Shown here: piece after piece, positions 8,755-18,057 of the stretch | Position numbering within the stretch: the first letter of the stretch is position 1 | Layout: each line of letters starts with the position of its first letter | Source: an uncultured Spirochaetaceae bacterium | GTDB lineage: Bacteria > Spirochaetota > Spirochaetia > Sphaerochaetales > Sphaerochaetaceae | Assembly: GCA_944389075.1 (NCBI GenBank) | Contig: CALXLA010000057.1 | Location: 30,322 to 94,321 of the forward strand | Direction: 5' to 3' | DNA: 64,000 nucleotides | Position numbers and translations under genes: made by a program | Notes under the pieces: generated by a model | The model's database searches: none | Told to the model about the DNA's origin: nothing | The model's input: only the letters and a program-made list of their open reading frames with translations

Positions 8755-10233
8755 TCAGTTGCCTGTATTCGAGAAATAGACTTCGAAGAAGTTATTCTCG
8801 AAGAGATCTGAACCAAGGACTGCATTCTGCAGGTCGTTGGAGACAAGCTGAGGCATGAATGATGTATAGAATGAATCAAGGTATGATGTCAGGATACCGT
8901 TATCTGCTGTGGATGCTACAGGACGTGCGATGACATAAGTGTTGGTGCCAGCTGCATGCGGCTCAAGGACAGTGCCTTCTTCTGCACTGTACAGGAGACT
9001 GTAGTAATCACGGTCGCCAGCTGTCGCAGCTCTGAGGCCGCCATTCGCATCAGACATCTCAAGACCGATTACGAACTGTGACATGGCAGGGTTCGGAGAA
9101 GCAGGTCCTACTGTATAGACTTCAAGGCCGTTTGCTTCTGCAGCGCCTGCGAAATCGGAAGATGCCGCCTGATATACTTCCTCAGCCTTTGACTGAACAT
9201 ATGCATTCATTGTTTCGCTGTCATTTGCCGAGATATATGACTTAACGCGCTGGAGGATCTCCGGATTCTCGAGATCTGCTGCATGGGATGCTGAATCAAT
9301 GCGGAATACGGACCAGCCATACCATGTCTGATAAGGACCTGCGAATGAACCTTCCTCTGCAGCGAAGAGAGCATCTCCATCAGCTGCATTTCTCAGATAA
9401 CCTGAGATCTCGTTGTAGAAGACATCGCCAAGAGAACCTGTATTCGATGAATATGGATCAATTGAAGATGCAGCTGCATCTTCGAATGTCGTTGTTCCTG
9501 CATTCAGTCCATCAAGAATAGTCTGAGCTTCTTCCTGAGTTGCTGCAGTAACCATTGAAAGACCTACTGTCTCGAAAAGCGTTGGGTTCGCCTCAGCGTA
9601 TGCAATGGCATCAGCATCAGGATATGATGTGTAGTCAACAGAGATGTATTCGAAATCGCGGACTGTGTCATTGATTGAAAGCGAATACTCTTTCTCTGCA
9701 TCAGATACCTTCACAGAAGAGATATCGCTGAGGACTGCCTGAGCCGGAAGAGTATCTTCTATGCCCTGACGTACAGCTGCCTTCTCAACATCGGAAAGCG
9801 CTACATAAAGTGAGCTGTCATACTGCCCTGAATCATTGACGAAGAGACCACCATTGACGATTGCATTATCGATAGCATGATCTGTAGTTCTGTATCCGAC
9901 CTGCTCAGCCATCTGATCAAGCGCAGTCTTGAAGACTGTGGCATTGAATGCCTGCATATATACACCAAGCGGATTCTGAGGATTGGAAGAAAGCAGCGAG
10001 TTCACCTGATTGAAGAAATAGTTGCCATATGAAAGCTCTATGTTCTCTCCATTATATGAACCGAAGACAACTGAGGAGTTGCCGCTGAAAGCAGTTACAG
10101 GAAGAACAAGAAGCAGGGAAAGGACGATGAGGATGATAACTCCGAGAATCCAGCCGATGCTTTTGCCTTTCTTCTTATGCTTCTTTGCATCGTTGATGTT
10201 TATTGCGGAACCTTTGTCTTTATCTGAAGGCAT
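8755..10233 (-). CDS. Membrane-anchored SurA/PpiC-like peptidyl-prolyl isomerase
   Basis: The protein (about 492 residues) has a charged, Lys-rich cytoplasmic tail, one membrane helix (about 25-50) and a long periplasmic part. The periplasmic part resembles SurA_N plus a parvulin-type PpiC domain around residues 225-330 (GTTTFEDAAASSIDPYSSNTGSLGD). Such proteins help fold outer-membrane or secreted proteins. I start it at MPSDKD (10233), because AAGGGG is 8 bases upstream; ATG 10239 is an alternative and ATG 10326 is unlikely. A good terminator follows. It appears to be a single-gene unit. Confidence 0.8.
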   Translation of the reverse strand: MPSDKDKGSAININDAKKHKKKGKSIGWILGVIILIVLSLLLVLPVTAFSGNSSVVFGSYNGENIELSYGNYFFNQVNSLLSSNPQNPLGVYMQAFNATVFKTALDQMAEQVGYRTTDHAIDNAIVNGGLFVNDSGQYDSSLYVALSDVEKAAVRQGIEDTLPAQAVLSDISSVKVSDAEKEYSLSINDTVRDFEYISVDYTSYPDADAIAYAEANPTLFETVGLSMVTAATQEEAQTILDGLNAGTTTFEDAAASSIDPYSSNTGSLGDVFYNEISGYLRNAADGDALFAAEEGSFAGPYQTWYGWSVFRIDSASHAADLENPEILQRVKSYISANDSETMNAYVQSKAEEVYQAASSDFAGAAEANGLEVYTVGPASPNPAMSQFVIGLEMSDANGGLRAATAGDRDYYSLLYSAEEGTVLEPHAAGTNTYVIARPVASTADNGILTSYLDSFYTSFMPQLVSNDLQNAVLGSDLFENNFFEVYFSNTGN

Positions 10234-10391
10234 TTTCATAACCCCTTTTTCCGAATTTTCATCTGCTGTGAAGAAAACAGCTCTTCTGAAATTAGCATTG
10301 TGATGCCCATATGTCAATTGAAACACCTATTCAGATACAGAAATCCTCAATCTGTCTGGAAAGGCTGTCAAACTAGTAGTACACTCACTCT

Positions 10392-11216
10392 ATGAACGCC
10401 GAAAAGCCCAGCCGCCTAAATCAGAGATGGAATACATATATACTCAGCAGCCACAGCTATGGCTTCATGATGGAAGCAACATTCATCAATATAGGAATCG
10501 GCAGGCGATTTTCGCTTTCAATCGGTGACTTCATCAGGCATGATGCCGCCGTTCTCGATGCTTTCAGCCCAATTGCGGTGAAGGAAGATATCGATACATC
10601 AAGCTTCTACAATGATGAGATGACAATGTCTTTCATCAGAAAAGATGGACAGCATCGGCTGATCATTACAGCTCCATATCTAATACTGCCTTCAGGGGAG
10701 AAAGGACTGAAAGCAGATCTATGCTTCAAGGAAAAAAAAGAAAATGTATCGATCAGCGTACGGGACGGAATCGGGCTCAAGCTGATTCCTGCCATGACGG
10801 CAGATGGTGTGATTTTCACAAACCATGAAAGACATGATATAAAGGATGGAACCGGTAATCTCATATCCATAAATGGCAAGGGTGTTCTGCAGCAATCCTG
10901 GGAAAGCGCTTTCATATCAGGAGAAAATGGCCTGGCTCTTGAAATTTCCGATGGCAAAGGAAGGCTGATCAGCAACGGATGCCAGACAGAGTACAGAGAT
11001 ATTTCGATATCAGGATCTTCGATAAGGGATTCTGAGGGGAGGCTTGACCTGAGGATTGAGACAATAGCAGCAAAGGAAAAGGATGAGCGCCTTCTGCTGA
11101 GGAAATTCAGCATCAGTCGTGTATTCGCTCTTTTCTCTGGTACGGCTTACACATCTGATGGCAAAAGCCTCACGATAGATTCTGCTCATGGAGTTATCAG
11201 GAATGTTCAAAGATAA
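10392..11216 (+). CDS. Conserved protein of unknown function
   Basis: I do not recognise this 274-residue protein. It lacks a signal peptide and membrane segments and is rich in alternating beta-strand-like stretches, suggesting an all-beta fold. No Shine-Dalgarno sequence precedes the ATG; a weak -10-like TAGTAC ends 8 bases upstream. Its last 14 bases overlap the next gene, a P-loop/Asp23-like protein, so the two are probably translated together. Confidence 0.6.
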   Translation: MNAEKPSRLNQRWNTYILSSHSYGFMMEATFINIGIGRRFSLSIGDFIRHDAAVLDAFSPIAVKEDIDTSSFYNDEMTMSFIRKDGQHRLIITAPYLILPSGEKGLKADLCFKEKKENVSISVRDGIGLKLIPAMTADGVIFTNHERHDIKDGTGNLISINGKGVLQQSWESAFISGENGLALEISDGKGRLISNGCQTEYRDISISGSSIRDSEGRLDLRIETIAAKEKDERLLLRKFSISRVFALFSGTAYTSDGKSLTIDSAHGVIRNVQR

Positions 11217-12087
11217 ATATTATCGTCTCGTCAGCAGATTCTTCCAGTTCGCATTCTCCAAATTCAGAGGCATCAAGGTCTTCGCCCTTGTCGGCAGGTC
11301 GGGGACGGGCAAAAGCTATCACTCGAAGCTGGTGGCCGCAAAATACAGAATCGACCTGATCATCGATGATGGGCTCCTGATAAAAGGGAACAGGATACTT
11401 GCCGGACATAGCGCAAAGCGTGATGCGGACTTCCTGGCCGCTGTCAGGACTGCAGTCTTTGATGACGACGAGCACAAAGATGCCGTAGTCAATGCCCTTC
11501 TGAAGGAAAGATACAAGAGGATCCTCATCATCGGAACATCCGAGAAGATGGTGAAGAAGATCGCGAAGAGGCTTGAGCTGCCTGAACCGGAGAAGATCAT
11601 CCATATAGAAGATATAGCGACACCTGAAGAGATAGAGACTGCCATGCGCATACGATATACTGAGGGAAAGCACGTCATTCCGGTTCCATCTATCGAGATA
11701 ACCCGGTCAGCTCCTCAGATCGTGATTGATTCGATGAAGGTGTTCTCAGGGAAGAAAAGATCCCTGAAGAAGAATCAGTCATTCGAGAAGACGATAGTCC
11801 GTCCAGAATTCTCAAAGCCAGATAAGGAGGAGATCTCGGAAAGCGCCCTGACACAGATGGTCAAGCATGCAATCGGCGAATATGATCCTGTAATGAAAGT
11901 GAAGAAAGTCAGAGGAACGAAGAATCCGGACGCGACCTACTCTCTTTCGATAACGCTGATGCTGCCTGTGAAGCACTATATATCGACCACCATATCTGAT
12001 CTGCAGGAATACATAACAGAATGCATAGAGAAATATGGTGGCATAATGGTCAAGGGAATAAGCATCGAAATAGAGGAATGGGGTTAG
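11203..12087 (+). CDS. P-loop NTPase with C-terminal Asp23-like domain
   Basis: The protein (about 294 residues) starts with a nucleotide-binding domain with Walker A GRSGTGKSYHS near residue 31 and an LIIDDG segment that could act as Walker B. A Lys-rich linker (about 180-215) leads to a C-terminal ~80-residue domain (SLSITLMLPVKHY, LQEYITECIEKYGG) that resembles Asp23/Gls24 envelope-stress proteins. The upstream ATG at 11188 is possible, but MFKDKY fits better. The gene overlaps its upstream neighbour by 14 bases and shares its last four bases with convergent pcnB. Its cellular role is unknown. Confidence 0.7.
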   Translation: MFKDKYYRLVSRFFQFAFSKFRGIKVFALVGRSGTGKSYHSKLVAAKYRIDLIIDDGLLIKGNRILAGHSAKRDADFLAAVRTAVFDDDEHKDAVVNALLKERYKRILIIGTSEKMVKKIAKRLELPEPEKIIHIEDIATPEEIETAMRIRYTEGKHVIPVPSIEITRSAPQIVIDSMKVFSGKKRSLKKNQSFEKTIVRPEFSKPDKEEISESALTQMVKHAIGEYDPVMKVKKVRGTKNPDATYSLSITLMLPVKHYISTTISDLQEYITECIEKYGGIMVKGISIEIEEWG

Positions 12088-13310
12088 TCATCATGGGCTT
12101 CAGCAAGAGATGCATGCTTATTCTCAAGCTGTGCTGCCTTGACCTTCTTCCTCTTTTTCTTCCTTCTTTCCGATGGCGCTGATGAGAGCTCTTCCTCTGC
12201 AGCCCTCTTTCTTCCCATTGTATTCGGCTTCTTATGAGGCGCACGTGCCTCTGCCGATTTGCGGGAACGCCTTATACCCATCTCCTGAAGAATGATATCC
12301 ACAGCTTTCTCAAGTTCGTAATTCGGCGGTGTCATTGGAGAAATGAGTATCTTTGCCTGCCTGAAGCCTTCATGGAACATCTCATCAGGAGTCATTGACT
12401 GTGTATCGGGGAAGATTATCAGAGGTTTCAGGATAACCGCAAGAACTGCATCCTTTCCCAGGGGAGTGCCATTTCTCTTCCCTTCATTGACCTTCTCATC
12501 TGCCTCCTGAAGCGCCTTCGCGATTTCGCCATACTCCATGTACATCGAAAAGCAAGGAAGGATGAACTGCAGGAGACCATATTCCGCAAGATTGGAGAAG
12601 ATAGGAAAAGAAGAGCCACTCAGCAGGATCTTAGAGACTTCCTCTGTAAGGCGGGATGTGGAAACAGACTGGATCCTGTCTGCATTCTTCTTTATCGCCT
12701 TCTTCACATCCTTCTCAAGCGAGAAGCCAGTAGTGGCCTGATACTTCAGCGCACGGATCATACGGACAGGATCTTCCGAAAAGGAATATGAAAGCGGAAT
12801 CAGGGACCTTATCGTTCTCTTGCGGAAATCCTTCATTGCATCCGTATAATCGAGAAGCTGTCCATTCGACGGATTGTAATAAAGGCTGTTGATCGAGAAA
12901 TCACGTCGATGGGCATCCTGCTCTATCGTCCCGAAGACATTGTTCTTCCCATCCTCGAAATTCTCCTCATCGGAGCGGAATGTCGTCACTTCTATGATTT
13001 TCTGGCCATAGAAGAGATGGACTATGCGGAATCGGCGGCCTATTATCCTAGCATTCCAGAAAAGCCTCTGGACCTGACGCGGTGACAGAGACGTAGCGAT
13101 ATCGAAATCCTTTGGCGTACGCCCCAGGATCATATCGCGTATAGCACCTCCGACTATATAAGCCTCACCGCCGGCATTCTGGATTTTCCTGATAGCCTTC
13201 AGGGCATCCTTGTCTATATCTGCATTCCTTATTGGATGCTCTTTCTGCGAATATATGCTTGCGACAGGAAGGCTTCTGCCTTTCCCATCAGTCTTATACC
13301 TTTTGAACAC
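12084..13310 (-). CDS. pcnB: Poly(A) polymerase / tRNA nucleotidyltransferase family protein
   Basis: This 408-residue class II nucleotidyltransferase adds A (or CCA) to RNA 3' ends. The active-site pattern is clear: AYIVGGAIRDMILGR, then KDFDIAT with the two metal-binding Asp, and the RRDFSINSLYYN motif, followed by the RNA-binding helical domain. A Lys/Arg-rich C-terminal tail (RRKKKRKKVKAA) is typical of bacterial poly(A) polymerases, favouring PcnB over a CCA-adding enzyme. The start is GTG at 13310; no Shine-Dalgarno sequence is seen. It lies divergent from hisS. Confidence 0.85.
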   Translation of the reverse strand: MFKRYKTDGKGRSLPVASIYSQKEHPIRNADIDKDALKAIRKIQNAGGEAYIVGGAIRDMILGRTPKDFDIATSLSPRQVQRLFWNARIIGRRFRIVHLFYGQKIIEVTTFRSDEENFEDGKNNVFGTIEQDAHRRDFSINSLYYNPSNGQLLDYTDAMKDFRKRTIRSLIPLSYSFSEDPVRMIRALKYQATTGFSLEKDVKKAIKKNADRIQSVSTSRLTEEVSKILLSGSSFPIFSNLAEYGLLQFILPCFSMYMEYGEIAKALQEADEKVNEGKRNGTPLGKDAVLAVILKPLIIFPDTQSMTPDEMFHEGFRQAKILISPMTPPNYELEKAVDIILQEMGIRRSRKSAEARAPHKKPNTMGRKRAAEEELSSAPSERRKKKRKKVKAAQLENKHASLAEAHDD

Positions 13311-13400
13311 AATCTAACAATAACCTGTAGATTGAAGGTGTGCAAGAAGCATGAGATACGTCATATGGACTGCAAAGCATTCTGATGGTATCATCAGCAC

Positions 13401-14687
13401 ATGATAGAACCAGCAGTCCTCAAAGGATTCAGGGACAGTCTGCCAAAAGAAGAGATCCCTAAGAAAAGGATAATCAGGAAGCTTGAGGATGTATTCTCAT
13501 CCTATGGCTTTGTACCAATAGACACACCTGTACTCGAATATACAGAAGTGCTTCTCGGGAAAGGCGGCGGAGAGACCGATAAGCAGATTTTCCGCTTCAG
13601 CGACAATGGCGGAAGGGATGTGGCGATGCGCTTTGACCTTACTGTGCCTTTCGCACGCTTCCTTGCCCAGCATCAGGCTGAGCTCGGCACGCCTTTCAAG
13701 AGATACCATATAAACAAGGTATGGAGAGGAGAGAATCCGCAGAAAGGACGTTACAGGGAGTTCATCCAGTGCGATTTCGATATCGTAGGCCCGGATAACG
13801 CAGAAAGTGATGCAGAGATCCTGATGATGATGAACCGCTCCTTCTCTTCCCTTGGAATTGACGGATACACATTCCATCTTTCGCACAGAGGCATGTTCAA
13901 TACATTCCTGCAGTCAATCGATGAGACTGGGCACAGCGTAGATATCCTCCGCACTGTGGATAAGCTCAGGAAGATCGGCAAGGATGAGACAAGGAAGCTG
14001 CTCGCGGAAATAACAGGCGATGAGGGCAAAGCTGACAGGATCCTCTCGTTCATCTCCGCAGATGAAGGCTCATTCATGAAGACTCTTGAGAAGCTTGAGG
14101 ATATTTCCGGAGGAAGATCAGAAGCTTCAGAGAGGATGAGAGCCATATACTCAATCCTCGAAAGTACAGGCATTGCATCATCTTTCGTATTCGATCCTTC
14201 AATCACAAGGGGCCTCGATTACTATACAGGACTTGTATATGAGACATTCCTGGACAAGCTCCCCTCCCTTGGCTCTGTCTGCTCAGGCGGACGCTATAAC
14301 GACCTCGCATCGCTTTATACCAAGGAAAAGCTGCCAGGTGTTGGCTCTTCTATCGGGCTTGACAGACTGATGGCAGGGCTTGAGGAGCTCAGAAGTCCGC
14401 TTCTCGCTTCATCTTCTTCCGCAGATATCCTGATTGTCCACAGAACAGGTGATGAAGGACTCGCAATCAGATATGCAGAGAAGATCCGCAGCTGTGGCAT
14501 CAGGTGCGATGTTTATCTTCTACCGGAAGCAAAAATGAAGAAAATATATGCATACGCTGAAAACAGGGCTATACCATATCTTCTCACATTCTCAGACGAT
14601 GGCTTCACGCTCAAGGATCTGCGTACAAGGGATGAGAAGAAAGCAGAGGACCTTGACAGCCTGCTGAAAGGATTTGCCATTGACTGA
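13401..14687 (+). CDS. hisS: Histidyl-tRNA synthetase
   Basis: The 428-residue class II synthetase charges tRNA-His. Motif 2 (RYREFIQCDFDIVG), the histidine-binding RGLDYYTG segment and motif 3 (GVGSSIGLDRL) are all present, and an anticodon-binding domain follows from about residue 330. There is no Shine-Dalgarno sequence. TATCAT (13389-13394), with a TGGACT 17 bases further upstream, ends 6 bases before the ATG, so the mRNA may be leaderless. The gene overlaps the start of hrpA. Confidence 0.97.
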   Translation: MIEPAVLKGFRDSLPKEEIPKKRIIRKLEDVFSSYGFVPIDTPVLEYTEVLLGKGGGETDKQIFRFSDNGGRDVAMRFDLTVPFARFLAQHQAELGTPFKRYHINKVWRGENPQKGRYREFIQCDFDIVGPDNAESDAEILMMMNRSFSSLGIDGYTFHLSHRGMFNTFLQSIDETGHSVDILRTVDKLRKIGKDETRKLLAEITGDEGKADRILSFISADEGSFMKTLEKLEDISGGRSEASERMRAIYSILESTGIASSFVFDPSITRGLDYYTGLVYETFLDKLPSLGSVCSGGRYNDLASLYTKEKLPGVGSSIGLDRLMAGLEELRSPLLASSSSADILIVHRTGDEGLAIRYAEKIRSCGIRCDVYLLPEAKMKKIYAYAENRAIPYLLTFSDDGFTLKDLRTRDEKKAEDLDSLLKGFAID

Positions 14688-17145
14688 TTTCTCATCTCTT
14701 CCGGTATATCGTCATAGAAAGGACATCCTGGATGCTCTGGAAAAGAACCAGACGATAATCGTTGAAAGCCCTACAGGTTCGGGAAAGACCACGCAGATTC
14801 CTCTGATCCTGAAGGAAGCCGGATACGATTCAAGCGGCATTATCGGGATAACCCAGCCAAGGCGCATCGCGGCCATGTCAGTCTGCGAGTTCATCAGAAA
14901 GCAGATTGATGATGCAGGCGCATACTGCGGCTACAAGATGCGCTTTGCGGATACTACCGGACCTGATACACGAATCAAGATCATGACAGATGGCATCCTC
15001 CTGCAGGAAGTGAAACTTGATAAGACGCTCTCGCGCTATTCTGTGATAATGGTCGATGAGGCACATGAGAGAAGCCTTAATATCGATTTCATACTTGGCC
15101 TACTGAAGGAAATCGCGGAAGAGCGCCCGGATCTGAAGATCATAATCTCAAGCGCGACCATAAATGCTGAATCATTCTCTGAATTCTTCTCAGGCGCCCC
15201 GATAATATCAATCGACAGCAGGCCGTATGATGTCGAAGTCCGCTATGAGCCTGCGATACTTTCAAGAGATACCGAGTTCATATACTGGGCAAAAGTATCT
15301 GAAATTGTCAGGAAGACAGTCGATGAGAACAATGGCGATATCCTCATATTCCTTCCCGGGGAAGCTGAGATAAAGGCATGCATAGCAGAACTTGAAATCA
15401 CCCCATTCTCCGGTCTTCTCCAGATATATCCACTATATGGAAGGCTTTCGAAAGAGGAACAGGAACGGGTATTCACACCTACTCTTCCAGGAAAATGCAA
15501 GGTCGTTGTCTCGACGAATATAGCAGAGACATCGCTCACGATAGATGGGATACGCACAGTAATTGACTCAGGAATGGCGAAAGTGAACTTCTATAACCAG
15601 AGAAACTTCACATCGGCACTCCTGCCTCTGCCTATATCGAAAGCATCCGCAGACCAGAGAAAAGGAAGGGCCGGACGTACGGCTCCTGGCATCTGCTACA
15701 GGCTATATACCGAGACAAGCTACGATGTGCGGCCACAATACTCCGAGGAGGAGATTCTTCACTCGGATCTTGCGGAAGTTGTGCTGAGAATGAGTGAGCT
15801 TGAGATATACAATACCGACTCATTCCCTTTCATAACACCTCCAAAGAAGAGCGCGATGAAAAGCGCAGAGGAAACTCTTCTTGCGATCAACGCAATAGAG
15901 AAGAACCATCATCTGACGAGCATTGGTGACATGATGATCCAGTTCCCTCTTCTTCCAAGGCTTTCCAGAGTGATTGTCGAGTCGATAATCAATTTCCCGG
16001 ATGTGATGGATCAGGTCCTCATAGCCGTTGCGACAATGTCTGCGAAAACCCCATATGTGCTTCCACCAGGGGAAGAGCTCGATGCACGGGATGCACACAG
16101 ATCTCTCAGGGATCCTGTCTATGGGGACTTCATGTCGATGATCAGGCTATTCAGACACTATGAAGCAATTACGGACAGAAAGGAAAGGAAGAGCTACTGC
16201 AAATCAAAATACCTTGATTTCGAGACTATGGAGGAAATCCAGCATATAAAGCATCAGCTGGAAGCGATAGTCTCAGACATGGGCATTCCAATTTCCTCTG
16301 CGAAGGAAACGAAGAGCAAGGTAGCTGAGTACTTTGCATGTCTTATGTCAGGACTGAAGCAATACGTCTGCATGAAAATCGACAGATTCTCATACAGGTC
16401 CCTAACTGCTGACAAGATCATGATACATCCTGGTTCCGCATGGTTCTCAGAGCCACCCCAGTTCATACTTGCAGGCGAGATTGTACAGACAAGCAAGATG
16501 TACGCACGTACAGTCTCCCCTATACAGAAAAGCTGGGTTGAGGAGATTGTCCCGGAGCTTCTTGAAAAGAGAAAGCAGCAGAAAGGCGAAAGCAGGAAGG
16601 AAAGCGAAAAATCAGAAAAGGAGAATCTCGACCGTTACAGGACAACAATCCGCGGCAAGGAGACATTCATCATTCCTCTCAAGGATCTGCAGTCCATGGC
16701 AAGGCCTTCCAGATCTTTCAAGTTCTATATCTCAATCAATGGCTCGCTTTCGAAAAATATAGTCTCATCGAAATGCATAGGCCGCGAGATATCCCTGATA
16801 CCTAAGAATGCTTCTGTATCGAGAGCGAAAATCAAAGGAAAGTTCAGCACTGATGCAAAACAGTTCGGAGAACTTGATTCTATGCTCAATATGGTTCTCA
16901 TACCATTTGAATCAGGAAAGAAGACATTCTCATTCCTGATGCTGCATATGAAGAAGAACACATACTCCCTTATTCCTCATCCGTCTATCAGCTATGCAGC
17001 AAAGGAAACGCTCTATTCTCTCTCATGCCTGATAGAGACAGTGCCCAAGAAGCAGGCAAAGCTCAGACAGAAAATCCTCAGACTGATTGAGGCATATGCG
17101 AAGGCAATGGATCTTGAGGATGAGATTCCTTCAGGACAAATCTAA
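14680..17145 (+). CDS. hrpA: DEAH-box RNA helicase, HrpA type
   Basis: The ~821-residue protein unwinds RNA with ATP. It has motif I GSGKTT, DEAH in MVDEAHERS, SAT in ISSATI and motif VI QRKGRAGRTAPG. After the winged helix and ratchet domains comes the OB-fold segment IHPGSAWFSEPPQFI, the order seen in HrpA/DHX proteins. It is shorter than E. coli HrpA (about 1300 residues). The start is TTG: 14680 is 7 bases after AAAGGA and is preferred over TTG 14674. It overlaps the end of hisS and was probably recruited into one transcript with it. Confidence 0.9.
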   Translation: MTDFSSLPVYRHRKDILDALEKNQTIIVESPTGSGKTTQIPLILKEAGYDSSGIIGITQPRRIAAMSVCEFIRKQIDDAGAYCGYKMRFADTTGPDTRIKIMTDGILLQEVKLDKTLSRYSVIMVDEAHERSLNIDFILGLLKEIAEERPDLKIIISSATINAESFSEFFSGAPIISIDSRPYDVEVRYEPAILSRDTEFIYWAKVSEIVRKTVDENNGDILIFLPGEAEIKACIAELEITPFSGLLQIYPLYGRLSKEEQERVFTPTLPGKCKVVVSTNIAETSLTIDGIRTVIDSGMAKVNFYNQRNFTSALLPLPISKASADQRKGRAGRTAPGICYRLYTETSYDVRPQYSEEEILHSDLAEVVLRMSELEIYNTDSFPFITPPKKSAMKSAEETLLAINAIEKNHHLTSIGDMMIQFPLLPRLSRVIVESIINFPDVMDQVLIAVATMSAKTPYVLPPGEELDARDAHRSLRDPVYGDFMSMIRLFRHYEAITDRKERKSYCKSKYLDFETMEEIQHIKHQLEAIVSDMGIPISSAKETKSKVAEYFACLMSGLKQYVCMKIDRFSYRSLTADKIMIHPGSAWFSEPPQFILAGEIVQTSKMYARTVSPIQKSWVEEIVPELLEKRKQQKGESRKESEKSEKENLDRYRTTIRGKETFIIPLKDLQSMARPSRSFKFYISINGSLSKNIVSSKCIGREISLIPKNASVSRAKIKGKFSTDAKQFGELDSMLNMVLIPFESGKKTFSFLMLHMKKNTYSLIPHPSISYAAKETLYSLSCLIETVPKKQAKLRQKILRLIEAYAKAMDLEDEIPSGQI

Positions 17146-17216
17146 AATATCCTTAAATGACAAAAGTGCGGAATTCTGCATTTTTGTCAGACAGAATCAG
17201 CCTTCACAGATTTCTG

Positions 17217-17245
17217 TTGTGATCTCCACATACCTGTAACATAAT
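17217..17245 (+). promoter_or_regulatory. Promoter of the small outer-membrane protein gene
   Basis: TTGTGA (17217-17222) and CATAAT (17240-17245) are 17 bases apart, 26 bases before the ATG, with GGAGG at 17260-17264 as ribosome-binding site. Confidence 0.65.
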
Positions 17246-17271
17246 CATACGTACACAACGGAGGATTTCTG

Positions 17272-17880
17272 ATGAAGAAGCTGCTTATTTTTGCCCTTGT
17301 CTTTATTGTCTCCATGTCTGCTCTTTCTGCACATGAAGGCCAGATTGGTATTTCTTTCGCACCGCAATGGTCATGGATAACTTATAGCCCGGATGAGGAT
17401 ATTCCTTTGAACGAGACAACAGCACCTGATTTGCTGCTCACACTTGATGGTGCTAACTATTTTGGGCGAAATGGCGGAGGCTTTGGAATCGAATATGGCC
17501 TTGGTGTGGCATTCCCTGCAGATTCGCAAGATGAATTTGGTCCAGGATTCGTATTCAGAGCTGGCATCGGATACAGGTTTGAATTCTCAAGACTATTTGG
17601 CCTTTCTCTAGGTTTTGGACTCAATGGTGCTTATCTATCAGGAAGTTACTCTTTGATAAATAGTACTGAGACAGTTTCTACTTTTATGCTGGGACTATAT
17701 GGAAAAATAGCCGCAGATCTTACATTGATTGATTGCATAAGAATCAACCTTGGTATAGCAGTTGGAGGCCCTGTATATAACTTAAATACATTCTCAATGC
17801 CTTCTGTAAATATATCCGGAAGCACAAATATCAAGGGTGTATATGTAGCTCCATTTATCGGAGTTTCCTTCGTATACTAA
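17272..17880 (+). CDS. Small outer-membrane beta-barrel-like protein
   Basis: The 202-residue protein has a clear signal peptide (MKKLLIFALVFIVSMSALSA) cleaved about residue 20. The rest alternates Gly/aromatic-rich strands and ends in SFVY, with an aromatic C-terminal residue as in outer-membrane barrels. I do not recognise a named family. It has its own promoter and a strong terminator, so it is a single-gene unit. A decayed relative lies at about 26149-26515, showing past duplication. Confidence 0.72.
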   Translation: MKKLLIFALVFIVSMSALSAHEGQIGISFAPQWSWITYSPDEDIPLNETTAPDLLLTLDGANYFGRNGGGFGIEYGLGVAFPADSQDEFGPGFVFRAGIGYRFEFSRLFGLSLGFGLNGAYLSGSYSLINSTETVSTFMLGLYGKIAADLTLIDCIRINLGIAVGGPVYNLNTFSMPSVNISGSTNIKGVYVAPFIGVSFVY

Positions 17881-17904
17881 GCAATTCATTTCTTGATGCT
17901 GAAT

Positions 17905-17934
17905 GCGCAGATGGTAGCCCATTTGTGCTTTTTT
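17905..17934 (+). terminator. Rho-independent terminator
   Basis: GCGCAGATGG and CCATTTGTGC pair (with two G-T wobbles) around a four-base loop and are followed by six T's, 24 bases after the barrel gene stop. Confidence 0.85.
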
Positions 17935-17993
17935 ATCATAGTTAGCTTCTGCCTTTTCCAATCTATAATTGATTTTTATATACTACAAAATAT

Positions 17994-18041
17994 AAAAATC
18001 ATGATTTTTGTATTTTATAAAATATAAAACTCAGATATAAT
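17994..18041 (+). promoter_or_regulatory. Palindrome and promoter upstream of the DUF4143 ATPase
   Basis: A perfect 16-base palindrome (AAAAATCATGATTTTT, 17994-18009) is followed by TTTATA (18014-18019) and TATAAT (18036-18041) with 16-base spacing. GAGG stands 6 bases before the ATG at 18058. The palindrome just upstream of the -35 suggests binding of a dimeric regulator. Confidence 0.5.
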
Positions 18042-18057
18042 ACATACGAGGCGTACC

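Noticed and set aside
17159..17188. Hairpin after hrpA as a terminator
   Set aside because: The arms GACAAAA/TTTTGTC pair but the stem is AT-rich, interrupted, and not followed by a T run; too weak to list.
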